DNA of 64,000 nt from Opitutus terrae PB90-1 (GTDB taxonomy: Bacteria > Verrucomicrobiota > Verrucomicrobiia > Opitutales > Opitutaceae): NCBI RefSeq assembly GCF_000019965.1, contig NC_010571.1, positions 930,001 through 994,000 of the forward strand, given 5' to 3'. The translations under genes were made by a program, and so were the position numbers. The notes beneath the pieces were generated by a model. It was given only the letters and a program-made list of their open reading frames with translations. It was not told where the DNA came from and searched no databases. Below are positions 32,672-41,076 of the stretch, in pieces (the stretch's first letter is position 1; each line of letters starts with the position of its first letter).

Positions 32672-34969
32672 ATGATTTTGCGCACCCGGCCAGTTCGTTT
32701 CCTGATCACTCGCATCGCGCGAGCCTACGGGTTTCTCGACCCGGTGGCTCTGCTTGCGAGCTTGCGCGGCTTTGCCAAACCCTCCGAAGTCGCTGAGCCG
32801 ATCGAGTTGCTGCGCGCCGGCATGCTGTTCCATGCGCGCGGGCTGGTGAACACGAAGGCGATCCAGAACAATCTCGACTGGGTGTGGCCCTACTGGGTCG
32901 AGCGGCAGTTCAATCCGGCCGATCCGTCGTTCATTCCGCGGGCGTTTTCTTTCAGCCACATCAATCTCACGCACCGCAACTGGACCGCCGTGGGCCGACC
33001 CGACGTCCCGTTCTATCCGATCGTCGATCCGCGCGGGCTGGTGACGCCGCTGTTCGATGGCTGGTCGCTGGATTTTTGGTTTGTGCCGGAGGAGGGACCG
33101 CTGCTGCTGCCTTCCAAGCTCAGCCGCGTCGAACAAACGCTGTCGCTCGAGCAGAACCTCCAGGTGCGCACGATCGTCGGCGACGCGGCGTTCGATCCCG
33201 CGGATCCGGCCACCGACGGGGTTGGTCTCGAGAGCTGCGTTACGCTCGAGCTCGAGCGCGGGCAGCCGCATTGCACGATTCACGTCCGCACGCTCAGTCG
33301 CCGGCCGGGGGCGATCGCGGTGGCGTTGCGGCCCTACAATCCCGAGGGCGTCAGCTTCATCAAGGACATCGCGGTCGCTCCGGACTGGCCGGGGTGGCTG
33401 ATCAATCACCGGCACGAGGTGCGGTTCGATCGCGCGCCCGAGCGCCATCTGCTTTCCACCTACGCGGCGGGCGATGTGCTGCTGCGGCTGCGCGAGAGCT
33501 TCACGGCGCAGCGCGTCACTTGCCCGGTCAGCATGGCCACCGCCGTTGCCTTGTTTTCCACCGGAGCCGACGGCCACGGCTCGAGCCGTATCCGGGTGCC
33601 GATTTTCGACGAACTTGAGCCGCGGCAGCGACCGGTGATCCGGAATTCGCAATCGTGGAGCGAGGCGGTGGCGCCGCTCGCGCGGTTGACGATCAACGAA
33701 CCACGGCTGCAGCGGCTCTACGACCTGGCGGTTGCCAACGTCGTGTTGCACGCGCCGGGGGAAGTTTATCCCGGACCCTACACATACAAGCGCTTTTGGT
33801 TCCGCGACGCCGTGTTCGTGCTCAACGCGCTGCTCTCGCTCGGCGCGGTCGAGCGCACGCGGCGGGCGCTGCGCGAGTTCGCCCCTCGCCAGCGGCTCGA
33901 CGGTTACTTCCTCTCGCAGGAAGGCGAGTGGGACAGCAACGGCGAAGCATTGTGGTTTTATCACCGCTTCGCCGCGCTGACCGGCGAATCACTCCCCGCC
34001 GACTGGCTGCACGCCGTCGCGAAAGGCGCGCGGTGGATTCACCGCAAGCGGCTGCCGCTCACGCCGCCGCGGCTCGAAGCCGGGCTGCTGCCGGCCGGAT
34101 TCAGCGCCGAGCATCTCGGACCGAACGACTATTATTATTGGGATGACTTCTGGGCAGTCGGTGGGCTGCGGGCCGCGGCCGAGCTGCTGCGCGCCACGGA
34201 TCCGGCGGACGCGACCGAGTGCGCGCGCGAGGCCGACGAGTTCCTCGAGACCATCCGCCGTTCGTTTCCCGCCGGTCCGCACCGCCGGTTTCCGGGCGCG
34301 ATTCCGGCGTCGCCGCATCGCCGGATGGACTCCGGCTCGGTTGGCTCGCTCGTGGCGGACTATCCGCTGCAGCTCTTCGCGCCCGGCGACCGCTCGATCG
34401 CAAAGACGGCGGACTACCTGTGCAACGAGTGCCTGCACGACGGTGGTTTTTTCCAAAACATGATTCATTCCGGCATCAACGCCTACCTGACGCTGCATCT
34501 CGCGCAGGTGCGGCTGCGCGCCGGCAAACCGCAGGCGGCGTGGGCCTTGATCGACCGCGTGGCCGAGCTCGCCTCGCCGACCGGGCAGTGGCCCGAGGCG
34601 ATTCATCCGCTCACGCTCGGCGGCTGCATGGGTGACGGCCAGCATATTTGGGCCGCCGCGGAATGGTTGATGATGATCCGGCATCTTTTCGTGCGGGAGG
34701 AAGCCGGCACGCTCGTGATCGGCGCCGGGTTGCGGCCGGAATGGTGGCGGGACGCGGAGGCGGCGTTCGGGCCTACGCTGACCCCGTATGGCGCCGTCAG
34801 GGTACGGATCAGCGCCCAGGACGCCGGCGCCCGCGTGCAGCTCGACGCCGCCTGGCGCGGCGGTGCGCCGGCGCTCGAATTCCACCTGCCCGGCTGCGCA
34901 CCGCTGTCGCTCCCGCCCGGCGAGCAGCGAAATGAATTCATCCTGACCCGGAACGGAGGCCAGCCATGA
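32672..34969 (+). CDS. Glycogen-debranching-like (α/α)6-barrel protein
   Basis: A 765-residue protein. The C-terminal ~400 residues resemble the GDE_C/GH15-like (α/α)6 toroid: YKRFWFRDAVFVLNALLSLG, RLDGYFLSQEGEWDSNGEALWFYHRF, YYYWDDFWAVGGLRAAAELL and LGGCMGDGQHIWAAAEWLMM. Glu and Asp in these motifs could be catalytic acid and base. The N-terminal ~350 residues have no clear match and may be a β-sandwich. I start at MILRTRPVRFLITR. A soluble glycan or glucoside trimming role is plausible. It is coupled by ATGA overlap to a tiny ORF and then a glycosyltransferase. Confidence 0.8.
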   Translation: MILRTRPVRFLITRIARAYGFLDPVALLASLRGFAKPSEVAEPIELLRAGMLFHARGLVNTKAIQNNLDWVWPYWVERQFNPADPSFIPRAFSFSHINLTHRNWTAVGRPDVPFYPIVDPRGLVTPLFDGWSLDFWFVPEEGPLLLPSKLSRVEQTLSLEQNLQVRTIVGDAAFDPADPATDGVGLESCVTLELERGQPHCTIHVRTLSRRPGAIAVALRPYNPEGVSFIKDIAVAPDWPGWLINHRHEVRFDRAPERHLLSTYAAGDVLLRLRESFTAQRVTCPVSMATAVALFSTGADGHGSSRIRVPIFDELEPRQRPVIRNSQSWSEAVAPLARLTINEPRLQRLYDLAVANVVLHAPGEVYPGPYTYKRFWFRDAVFVLNALLSLGAVERTRRALREFAPRQRLDGYFLSQEGEWDSNGEALWFYHRFAALTGESLPADWLHAVAKGARWIHRKRLPLTPPRLEAGLLPAGFSAEHLGPNDYYYWDDFWAVGGLRAAAELLRATDPADATECAREADEFLETIRRSFPAGPHRRFPGAIPASPHRRMDSGSVGSLVADYPLQLFAPGDRSIAKTADYLCNECLHDGGFFQNMIHSGINAYLTLHLAQVRLRAGKPQAAWALIDRVAELASPTGQWPEAIHPLTLGGCMGDGQHIWAAAEWLMMIRHLFVREEAGTLVIGAGLRPEWWRDAEAAFGPTLTPYGAVRVRISAQDAGARVQLDAAWRGGAPALEFHLPGCAPLSLPPGEQRNEFILTRNGGQP

Positions 34970-35058
34970 AACTTACCCGCTCGCCGTGGTTCTATTTTCC
35001 GCCGCTTCCGGCGGGCCGGTGCTCCCGCCGCACCCGCCCGGAGCGCTCCCTCCCATGA
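34966..35058 (+). CDS. Possible 30-codon coupling ORF
   Basis: A short frame that starts on the ATGA overlap with the preceding stop codon and ends on an ATGA overlap with the following glycosyltransferase start. It encodes a basic, Pro/Arg-rich peptide beginning MKLTRSPWFYFPPLP. Overlap at both ends suggests translational coupling, but the peptide has no recognisable domain and may not be functional. Confidence 0.35.
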   Translation: MKLTRSPWFYFPPLPAGRCSRRTRPERSLP

Positions 35059-36332
35059 ATATTTGCATGATGACGAACACCTACCTGCCGCACGTCGGCG
35101 GCGTAGCGCGTTCCGTGAGCACGTTCGCCGAGGAATATCGCAAGCGAAAGCACCGCGTGCTCGTCGTGGCCCCCGAATTCCAAGGCAAGGCCCTGCCCGC
35201 CCGCGCCGCAGCGATCGTCGAGCGCGTGCCCGCGATCCAGAAATTCAACGGCAGCGACTTCTCCGTTAAGCTGCCGCTGCTCACCGGGCTCACGCCGCGG
35301 CTCGACGCTTTCCGGGCGGACATCGTGCACGCGCATCATCCGTTTTTGCTCGGCGACACGGCGCTGCGCGTGGCGGCCAACAAAAACGTCCCGGTGATCT
35401 TCACGCACCACACGCGCTACGAGGACTACACGCATTACGTGCCGTTCGACTCACCCGCGCTGAAGGAGGTTGCGATCAACATCTCCACGCATTTCGCGAA
35501 TCTCTGCGACGCCGTGATCGCGCCGAGCGAGAGCATCGCCCGGCTCATTCGCCGCCGTGGCGTCGAAGTGCCGATCCGCGTGGTACCGACGGGCATCGAC
35601 ACCGAGGCGTTCGCCAGCGGCGACGGCGGCCGGTTTCGCGCGAAGTTCAAGCTGCCGCCCGACGCGTTCGTCGTCGGCCACGTCGGCCGGCTCGCGCCCG
35701 AGAAGAACCTCGAGTTTCTCGCCGAAGCGGTCGCGCAGTTTCTGCATCGCTCGCCGGACGCGTGGTTTCTCGTCGTCGGCGCCGGTCCGTCCGAGGAAAC
35801 GCTAAAACAGGTCCTCGGTCAGCACGGCGTGCTCGACCGGCTGGTGCTGGCGGGCAAGCAGACCGGCCGCTCGCTTGCCGACGCTTACAACGCGATGGAC
35901 CTGTTCGCCTTCGCCTCCTTCAGCGAGACGCAAGGCATGGTGCTCGCCGAGGCCATGGCCGCCGGGCTGCCGGTGATCGCGCTCAACGCTTCGGGGGTTC
36001 GCGAGGTCATGGATGACGGCAAGAACGGGTTCATGCTCGAGAAGACCGCGTCACCGCGACGGTTCGCCGCGCAGCTGGCGCGGCTCCAGCGGCATGACGA
36101 CATGCGCTCGGCGTTTGGCGAGGAGGCGCGCCGCACCGCGGAACTCTTCTCGCGCGAACGCTGCGCGGAGCTGGCGCTCACCTACTACGAGGACGTGCGC
36201 CGGATGACCCGCCGCGAGCGGTTGATGATCGAGCGCAGCCCGTGGGGCACGTTGCTCGAGCGCGTGAGCGTCGAGTGGAATCTGCTCGCGGAAAAAGCCC
36301 AAGCGGTCGCGCAGGCGATGGGGGGCCGCTGA
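35055..36332 (+). CDS. Glycosyltransferase family 4 (diacylglycerol-glucosyltransferase-like)
   Basis: A 425-residue GT-B enzyme. I start at MNICMMTNTYLPHVGGVARS, the glycine-rich acceptor loop. IVHAHHPFLLGDTALRVA, FTHHTRYEDYTHYVP and VVPTGIDTEAF follow. The sugar-nucleotide site is VGHVGRLAPEKNLEFLAEAV and FASFSETQGMVLAEAMAAGLPV, with the two Glu of the GT4 EX7E motif. This pattern resembles bacterial mono-glucosyl-diacylglycerol synthases and mannosyltransferases. The neighbours suggest glycolipid or glycan work, but the acceptor is unproven. Repeat C starts 5 bp after the stop. Confidence 0.92.
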   Translation: MNICMMTNTYLPHVGGVARSVSTFAEEYRKRKHRVLVVAPEFQGKALPARAAAIVERVPAIQKFNGSDFSVKLPLLTGLTPRLDAFRADIVHAHHPFLLGDTALRVAANKNVPVIFTHHTRYEDYTHYVPFDSPALKEVAINISTHFANLCDAVIAPSESIARLIRRRGVEVPIRVVPTGIDTEAFASGDGGRFRAKFKLPPDAFVVGHVGRLAPEKNLEFLAEAVAQFLHRSPDAWFLVVGAGPSEETLKQVLGQHGVLDRLVLAGKQTGRSLADAYNAMDLFAFASFSETQGMVLAEAMAAGLPVIALNASGVREVMDDGKNGFMLEKTASPRRFAAQLARLQRHDDMRSAFGEEARRTAELFSRERCAELALTYYEDVRRMTRRERLMIERSPWGTLLERVSVEWNLLAEKAQAVAQAMGGR

Positions 36333-36336
36333 CCGA

Positions 36337-36475
36337 GGCCAAATTCCAAACGCCAATGATCAAACGCCAAAGAAAAATCGTCGCACCGGGCGGCATCGCA
36401 GTCGCCGGAGCGGTTTTTGAAATTTCGCCGGTGCGGAGTTCTTTGGGCCTTGGCCTTTGGGTTTTGTGATTTCTC
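36337..36475. repeat. Bipartite inverted repeat C (CCAAACGCCAA-type arms)
   Basis: The left arm (36337-36375) iterates CCAAAnnCCAAACGCCAA. The right arm (36439-36475) holds the complement TTTGGGCCTTGGCCTTTGGG. Between them an inner pair (TCGCACCGGGCG / CGCCGGTGCGG) can also fold, so the full 139 bp forms a long imperfect hairpin. It fills the gap between the glycosyltransferase and the phosphatase-EEP gene. Confidence 0.7.
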
Positions 36476-36478
36476 GGA

Positions 36479-38905
36479 ATGTTTGCCGGCATTGAATCCA
36501 TCGTTCATCGGCTGCGGCTCGGGCTGAGCCGCAACGAGTGGGCCATCCGCCACCTCGGGTTGACGCCGTCCGAAGGCACCAGCGAGGTACCTGGACTGTT
36601 GCTGATTCAGATCGACGGACTCGCCCGGTCGCAGGTGGAGGCGGCGTTGGCGGCGGGCCGGCTGCCGTTTCTGCGCCGGCTGCTGGAGCGCGAAGGCTAT
36701 GAGTTGCGGACGTTTTATCCGGGCCTGCCCTCCACGACCCCCGCCGTGCAGGCGGAGTTGTTCTACGGCGTGAAATCCGCCGTGCCCGCCTTCAGCTTTT
36801 TCGATCGCGTGCTGAAAAAAATGGGCCGGATGTGGGATCCCGATTGGGCCAAGGCCCGCGAATCCGCCTGTATGCAACAAGCGGAGGGCCTGCTCAAGGG
36901 CGGCAGTTCGTGGTCCAACATCTACACGGGCGGGGCCGCGCAGGAGGAAAGCCATTTTTGCGCCGCCAGCATCGGGCTGGGCGACATGTGGCGCTCGGGG
37001 AAGATTCGAAACATTTTTCTCTTCATCATCTTTCAGCTGCCCGCGGCGCTGCGGATCTTCTGGCTGCTGCTGATCGAGATGGCGGTGTCGGTGGGCGACG
37101 GCGTGCGCGCGATCGCCGCCGGCCGGCGGCCCTCGCCGGAGATCATGCTGATGCTCTCGCGGGTGTTCATCGGCGTCGGCCTGCGCGAACTGCTGACGAT
37201 CAGCGGTGAGATCGATGTGACGCGCGGGTTGCCGATCGTACACATCAACTTTGTCGGCTACGACGAGCAGGCGCACGTGCGCGGGCCGGGCTCACGGTTC
37301 GCGCATTTCGGGCTGCGCGGTATCGACACCGCGATCCGCAAGATCACGCGTGCCGCCCACCGCTCGCGTCGCCGCGACTACGCGGTCTGGATTTTTTCCG
37401 ACCACGGCCAGGAGCACACGCGATCGATTCTCGACGTGGTGCCGGGCGGGATCGAGCAGGTGATTTCCGAAAGTCTCGAGCAAACGCGCCGCAACGATCC
37501 AGTCTGGCAGCAGCGACAACGCCCGCGGCGCACGGCCGCTGCGCCGTGGCTCACGCAACGCCGACGCCTCACGCCGCCGTCGCGCGAAGAGCGCGCCGCG
37601 CTCGACGACCAGGGCCGCGGCTTCGTGGTCGCCGCGATGGGGCCGGTGGCCCACGTGTATTTCACCGAGCCGAAGACCGACGACCAACGGCGCGCGCTCG
37701 CGCGCACGCTCGTCCGCAGCGGCCATGTGCCCGGCGTGTTGCTGCGCGACGCCGCCGGCGAAATCACCTGGTTTCACGCGCAGGGCGAAACCCGCGTGCC
37801 AGGGGAGGTACCGGCGTTGCTGCCGCATCCGCCCACGCTGCGGGAGGAAATCGCGCGTGATTTGGTGGGCTTTACCGCGCACCCCGACGCCGGCGACTTG
37901 ATCCTCGTCGGTTGGAGCCCGTGGGACGCGCCCGTGAGTTTCGCGCCCGAGCGTGGCGCTCACGGCGGATTCGGCCCGAACGAGACGCAAGGCTTCGCAC
38001 TGCTGCCCTCGACCACCGAATTGCCGGCGGGGACCGACGATTTCATCCGGCCCGGCGCGCTGCGCACGGCGGCGCTTCACTATCTCGGCCGGCACAGCCT
38101 CGCCGCGCGCTCCCAACGGCTAGCTCCGGCGGCCAACCGGCTGCGGTTGATGACCTACAACGTCCACGGCTGCTCCGGGATGGACGGGCGCGTCTCGCCG
38201 CGCCGGGTTGCGCGGGTGATCGCCGCGCATGGCCCGGATCTCGTCGCGCTGCAGGAGATCGATCTCGGCCGCCGCCGTTCGCGCGCCGAAGACCAAGCCG
38301 CGTTGATCGCGCATCAGCTCGGGCTGCACATGGTGTTCTGCCCGACCGTCACGCGCGGCCAGGAGCACTATGGTCATGCGTTACTGAGCCGCTGGCCGAT
38401 CGAGGTGGTGAAACGCAAACTACTGCCGCACGATCCGCGCGGCTGGTGGAAGGAACCGCGAGCCGCGCTGTGGGCCCGCGTGTGGATCGGCGACACGCCG
38501 GTGCACGTCGTCACCACGCATCTCGGCCTCGGCCGGCGCGAGCGATTGCTGCAGATGAAGATGCTGCTCAGCCCGGAATGGCTCGGCGGATTGCGTGACG
38601 ACGAGAGAGTGGTGTTGTGCGGCGATTTCAACCTCACCCCGGGCAGCGCGCCCTACGGGCTCATGGCGAACCGGCTGCAAGATGCCCAAGCCGCGCGCGA
38701 CGGCCACCGACCGCTCAGCACCTTCAGCTCGAACCGGCCGTTCGTCCGGCTCGACCATATTTTCATTTCCCCGCACTTCCGCGTGCAGGACGTGCGCGTG
38801 CCGCGCTCGGAGCTCACTCGCGTCGCGTCCGATCACCTGCCGCTGATCGTGGATCTGGCACTTGCGCCTGCAGCCGCCGAAACGCCCACGCGCACGTCGC
38901 CGTGA
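36479..38905 (+). CDS. Fusion of alkaline-phosphatase-superfamily and EEP nuclease/phosphatase domains
   Basis: An 808-residue two-enzyme chain. Residues ~40-545 look like a nucleotide-pyrophosphatase/phosphodiesterase: LLIQIDGLARSQVEAALA (metal Asp), LPSTTPAVQAELFYGV (nucleophile Thr), GYDEQAHVRGP (metal Asp/His) and FSDHGQEH. Two hydrophobic helices near 180-205 (IFLFIIFQLPAALRIFWLLL) may anchor it. Residues ~555-800 are an endonuclease/exonuclease/phosphatase fold: LMTYNVHGC, LVALQEIDLG, VHVVTTHLGLG, VVLCGDFNLTPGS and ASDHLPLIVDL. Phospholipid or sphingolipid headgroup cleavage is one possibility. Its 3' end overlaps the convergent VTT gene by 92 bp. Confidence 0.88.
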   Translation: MFAGIESIVHRLRLGLSRNEWAIRHLGLTPSEGTSEVPGLLLIQIDGLARSQVEAALAAGRLPFLRRLLEREGYELRTFYPGLPSTTPAVQAELFYGVKSAVPAFSFFDRVLKKMGRMWDPDWAKARESACMQQAEGLLKGGSSWSNIYTGGAAQEESHFCAASIGLGDMWRSGKIRNIFLFIIFQLPAALRIFWLLLIEMAVSVGDGVRAIAAGRRPSPEIMLMLSRVFIGVGLRELLTISGEIDVTRGLPIVHINFVGYDEQAHVRGPGSRFAHFGLRGIDTAIRKITRAAHRSRRRDYAVWIFSDHGQEHTRSILDVVPGGIEQVISESLEQTRRNDPVWQQRQRPRRTAAAPWLTQRRRLTPPSREERAALDDQGRGFVVAAMGPVAHVYFTEPKTDDQRRALARTLVRSGHVPGVLLRDAAGEITWFHAQGETRVPGEVPALLPHPPTLREEIARDLVGFTAHPDAGDLILVGWSPWDAPVSFAPERGAHGGFGPNETQGFALLPSTTELPAGTDDFIRPGALRTAALHYLGRHSLAARSQRLAPAANRLRLMTYNVHGCSGMDGRVSPRRVARVIAAHGPDLVALQEIDLGRRRSRAEDQAALIAHQLGLHMVFCPTVTRGQEHYGHALLSRWPIEVVKRKLLPHDPRGWWKEPRAALWARVWIGDTPVHVVTTHLGLGRRERLLQMKMLLSPEWLGGLRDDERVVLCGDFNLTPGSAPYGLMANRLQDAQAARDGHRPLSTFSSNRPFVRLDHIFISPHFRVQDVRVPRSELTRVASDHLPLIVDLALAPAAAETPTRTSP

Positions 38906-39491
38906 TGGCGATCGTATAGAGGGCGAAACCCGTGACGCGGGCGGGGGTGAGATTGTCGCTCATGTCACCGAACAGGATCCCGACGATCGAGCGCGCGATG
39001 TGGATCGGCGCCGACCAGAGCAGGTAGGTGCGCAACGGCACCCCGGCGAGCGGCAGCACGTAATTTTTCGCGAAATAAGGCACGCCCGGCAGCAGCAGCG
39101 TGAACAGCGTGAGTGGCACGTGCGCCGTGTGCGGCAACCGTTGGCGGACGCGCTCGAACCGGTGCGAGAAGAAACCCGGCAGGCTTTTCACCAGCGCGTA
39201 GCTCGCGAGCAACTGCAGTACGATCGAAATGGCGACCAGCGCCCAGCCGAGGCCCAGCCCGAATCGCACGCCCGCCACCGCGTGGGTGACGCTGACCGGA
39301 AAACCGATCAGCGGCAGCACGGTCATCAGCACGAAAACCCACACCCCGTTGATCGCCTCGGCGCGACGATGCAGCGCGGCCACGTCAATCTGCCGGTACA
39401 GCAGCGAGAGCGCCGCAATCGCGAGCACCACCAGGACGAGTTTCACGACCGTGCGACGGTCGAATTCGAATCCCAGGAAGGTGCGGGGCAT
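38814..39491 (-). CDS. TVP38/TMEM64-family (VTT/DedA-like) membrane protein
   Basis: A 225-residue inner-membrane protein. After TM1 (VVKLVLVVLAIAALSLLY) the VTT domain includes LPLIGFPVSVTHAVAGVRFG, a re-entrant hairpin-type motif, then GLGWALVAISIVLQLLASYA, TLFTLLLPGVPYFAKNYVLP and LLWSAPIHIARSIVGILFG. Family members are proposed lipid scramblases or undecaprenyl-phosphate flippases. That suits a neighbourhood with a lipid-type glycosyltransferase and phosphodiesterase. I start at MPRTFLGFEFDRR. It is convergent with, and overlaps, the phosphatase-EEP gene. Confidence 0.88.
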   Translation of the reverse strand: MPRTFLGFEFDRRTVVKLVLVVLAIAALSLLYRQIDVAALHRRAEAINGVWVFVLMTVLPLIGFPVSVTHAVAGVRFGLGLGWALVAISIVLQLLASYALVKSLPGFFSHRFERVRQRLPHTAHVPLTLFTLLLPGVPYFAKNYVLPLAGVPLRTYLLWSAPIHIARSIVGILFGDMSDNLTPARVTGFALYTIAITATCAWAFRRLQAQVPDPRSAAGDRTRRE

Positions 39492-39811
39492 CCGCTCCAG
39501 ACCGCACGGGAGCTCGTCAGTTCGGTCGGGCCGAGAATCGCGACCGCGCGCGTTCACGGACTCAGCTTGTCGCCTCCGCGCTGGTGCTGCAACGCCCCTG
39601 TGCAGCAGAGCCGCCATGGCGGTGGTCTGTCCTGAGCGTCACCAAGACCGGCACCCAAAGACGGGGCGCCCTTGCCGCGTCCGGCCCGCGACGCGACGTC
39701 GCCGCACTACTATCCGCCGTCGTTGTAGCCGGGGTCGTCGACTCCCGTCTACGATTTGGGGGCTAGAGCGAAAAATCCACCGACCTCACCGCGCCCGGCT
39801 ACGCTGCCAGA
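39492..39811. other. Intergenic region between VTT gene and gmk
   Basis: About 320 bp without a convincing gene. It includes a dense run of GC hairpins near 39658-39720 (for instance GCGACGCGACGTCGC), perhaps a degenerate dispersed repeat or the gmk terminator. Confidence 0.4.
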
Positions 39812-40474
39812 CTACTTCGCCGCCACGCGCGCTCGCGCCTGCTCCAGAATGCTCCGCAGCGTGGCGAAGTCCTCGTCGCGTGTTTTGCTCTCGATGCGAA
39901 AATCGAACTTGTGCGCTTCCTTCAGCTCACGCTCGGCGGTCTTCATCCGGCCCGCGATCTCCGCCTCGTTGTCCTGCGCGCGCGAGCGCATTCGCGCGAT
40001 CAGCCGGTCGTGATCCACCAGGATGAACACGGTGACCAGATGCCGCGCGAGCAGCGGATTTGCGCGCGCAGCCTGGCGGAAACTTTCCACCCCCTGCACG
40101 TCGACGCTCATGACGAGGTTCTGTCCGCGCGCGAGCGGTTCGAGCACACTCGCCTTCAACGTGCCGTAGCGGCGATCGACGCCCGCGCCAGGTTTGCCGT
40201 GCACCCACGCCCACTCGAGGAACTCGCCGGCCGCCACCCGCCGATCGAACTCTTCCGGGGTGAAGAAATGGTAGTGCACGCCGTTGATCTCCCCCGGCCG
40301 CGGCGCGCGCGTGGTGGTGGTGATCACGCGCGAGAACGACGGATCCTCCAAGACGAGTCGGTCACACAGCGTGCTCTTGCCGGAGCCGGCCGGCCCGGCC
40401 AGGACGAGAAGAACAGCGGTGGGCGTTAGGCTGTGAGCTCCCGGCTGCGGGCTCTGGCCGGCGACGTTTTCCAT
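39812..40474 (-). CDS. gmk: Guanylate kinase
   Basis: A 220-residue kinase phosphorylating GMP to GDP. The P-loop GPAGSGKST is at about 27-35. ITTTTRAPRPGEINGVHYHFF binds GMP, FLEWAWVHGKPGAGVDRRYGT follows, and VDVQGVESFR corresponds to the usual DIDvQGa region. The Arg lid is in RMRSRAQDNEAEIAGRM. The N-terminus is ~18 residues longer than E. coli's, so a later start is possible. It is followed on the same strand by no close neighbour. Confidence 0.95.
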   Translation of the reverse strand: MENVAGQSPQPGAHSLTPTAVLLVLAGPAGSGKSTLCDRLVLEDPSFSRVITTTTRAPRPGEINGVHYHFFTPEEFDRRVAAGEFLEWAWVHGKPGAGVDRRYGTLKASVLEPLARGQNLVMSVDVQGVESFRQAARANPLLARHLVTVFILVDHDRLIARMRSRAQDNEAEIAGRMKTAERELKEAHKFDFRIESKTRDEDFATLRSILEQARARVAAK

Positions 40475-40525
40475 TGGAGAGAGTGCGGACGGGGAGCCTA
40501 TAGCCCAGGGCCTATCGCGTATCGC

Positions 40526-41065
40526 CTAATACGTGAACGCCACGAGCGCGAGCAGCACGCCGTAGCCGATCAGCGCCGCGCCGAAACCGCGAGTGCGGCC
40601 GGCGCGGGCAAAGAGCCACTCGAAGAAGTCGCGCAGTCGAAACGGCGACGCGCCCAGCCAGATCGCGAGCGCGATGAGCAGGTAGACCAGCGAGACCAGG
40701 AACAGCCGCTGGGGATATTGGTATTCCATGTACGCAGCGCCGAGCAGCGGCGTCGCGGCGAGCAGCACCAGCACGCAGAGTCCGCGCACGGCCAGGAAAT
40801 CCGGCACGCATTTGAACGCCAGGATGGCCACGGCAGCGAAGCCGATGGCCAGGATCGTGCGGTAGTTGCCGAAATCCGCCGGTGACAAATGCCAGATGTT
40901 CCATAGGAACCACACGGCGCCGGCGCCGAAGAATAGCAGCGCCGCGGATTGCGAACGCGGCATCGCCTTCAAGGCCGCGACCGCCCGCGAGCTGTTGGCC
41001 AGCAAGGGCACACCGAGCGCGATGAGAAGCAGCCCGGGGAGGAGTGTGGCTAGAAGAAGACTCAT
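40526..41065 (-). CDS. Conserved membrane protein, 179 aa
   Basis: A 179-residue integral membrane protein of unknown function. Five hydrophobic segments are visible: about 3-24, 43-60 (AALLFFGAGAVWFLWNIWHL), 70-86, 90-112 and 118-138, with a final one at 160-178. The motif NIWHLSPADFGNYR lies after the second helix. It lies between gmk and the S23 cassette. No domain is recognised. Confidence 0.75.
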   Translation of the reverse strand: MSLLLATLLPGLLLIALGVPLLANSSRAVAALKAMPRSQSAALLFFGAGAVWFLWNIWHLSPADFGNYRTILAIGFAAVAILAFKCVPDFLAVRGLCVLVLLAATPLLGAAYMEYQYPQRLFLVSLVYLLIALAIWLGASPFRLRDFFEWLFARAGRTRGFGAALIGYGVLLALVAFTY

Positions 41066-41076
41066 GTGACGCGTCA

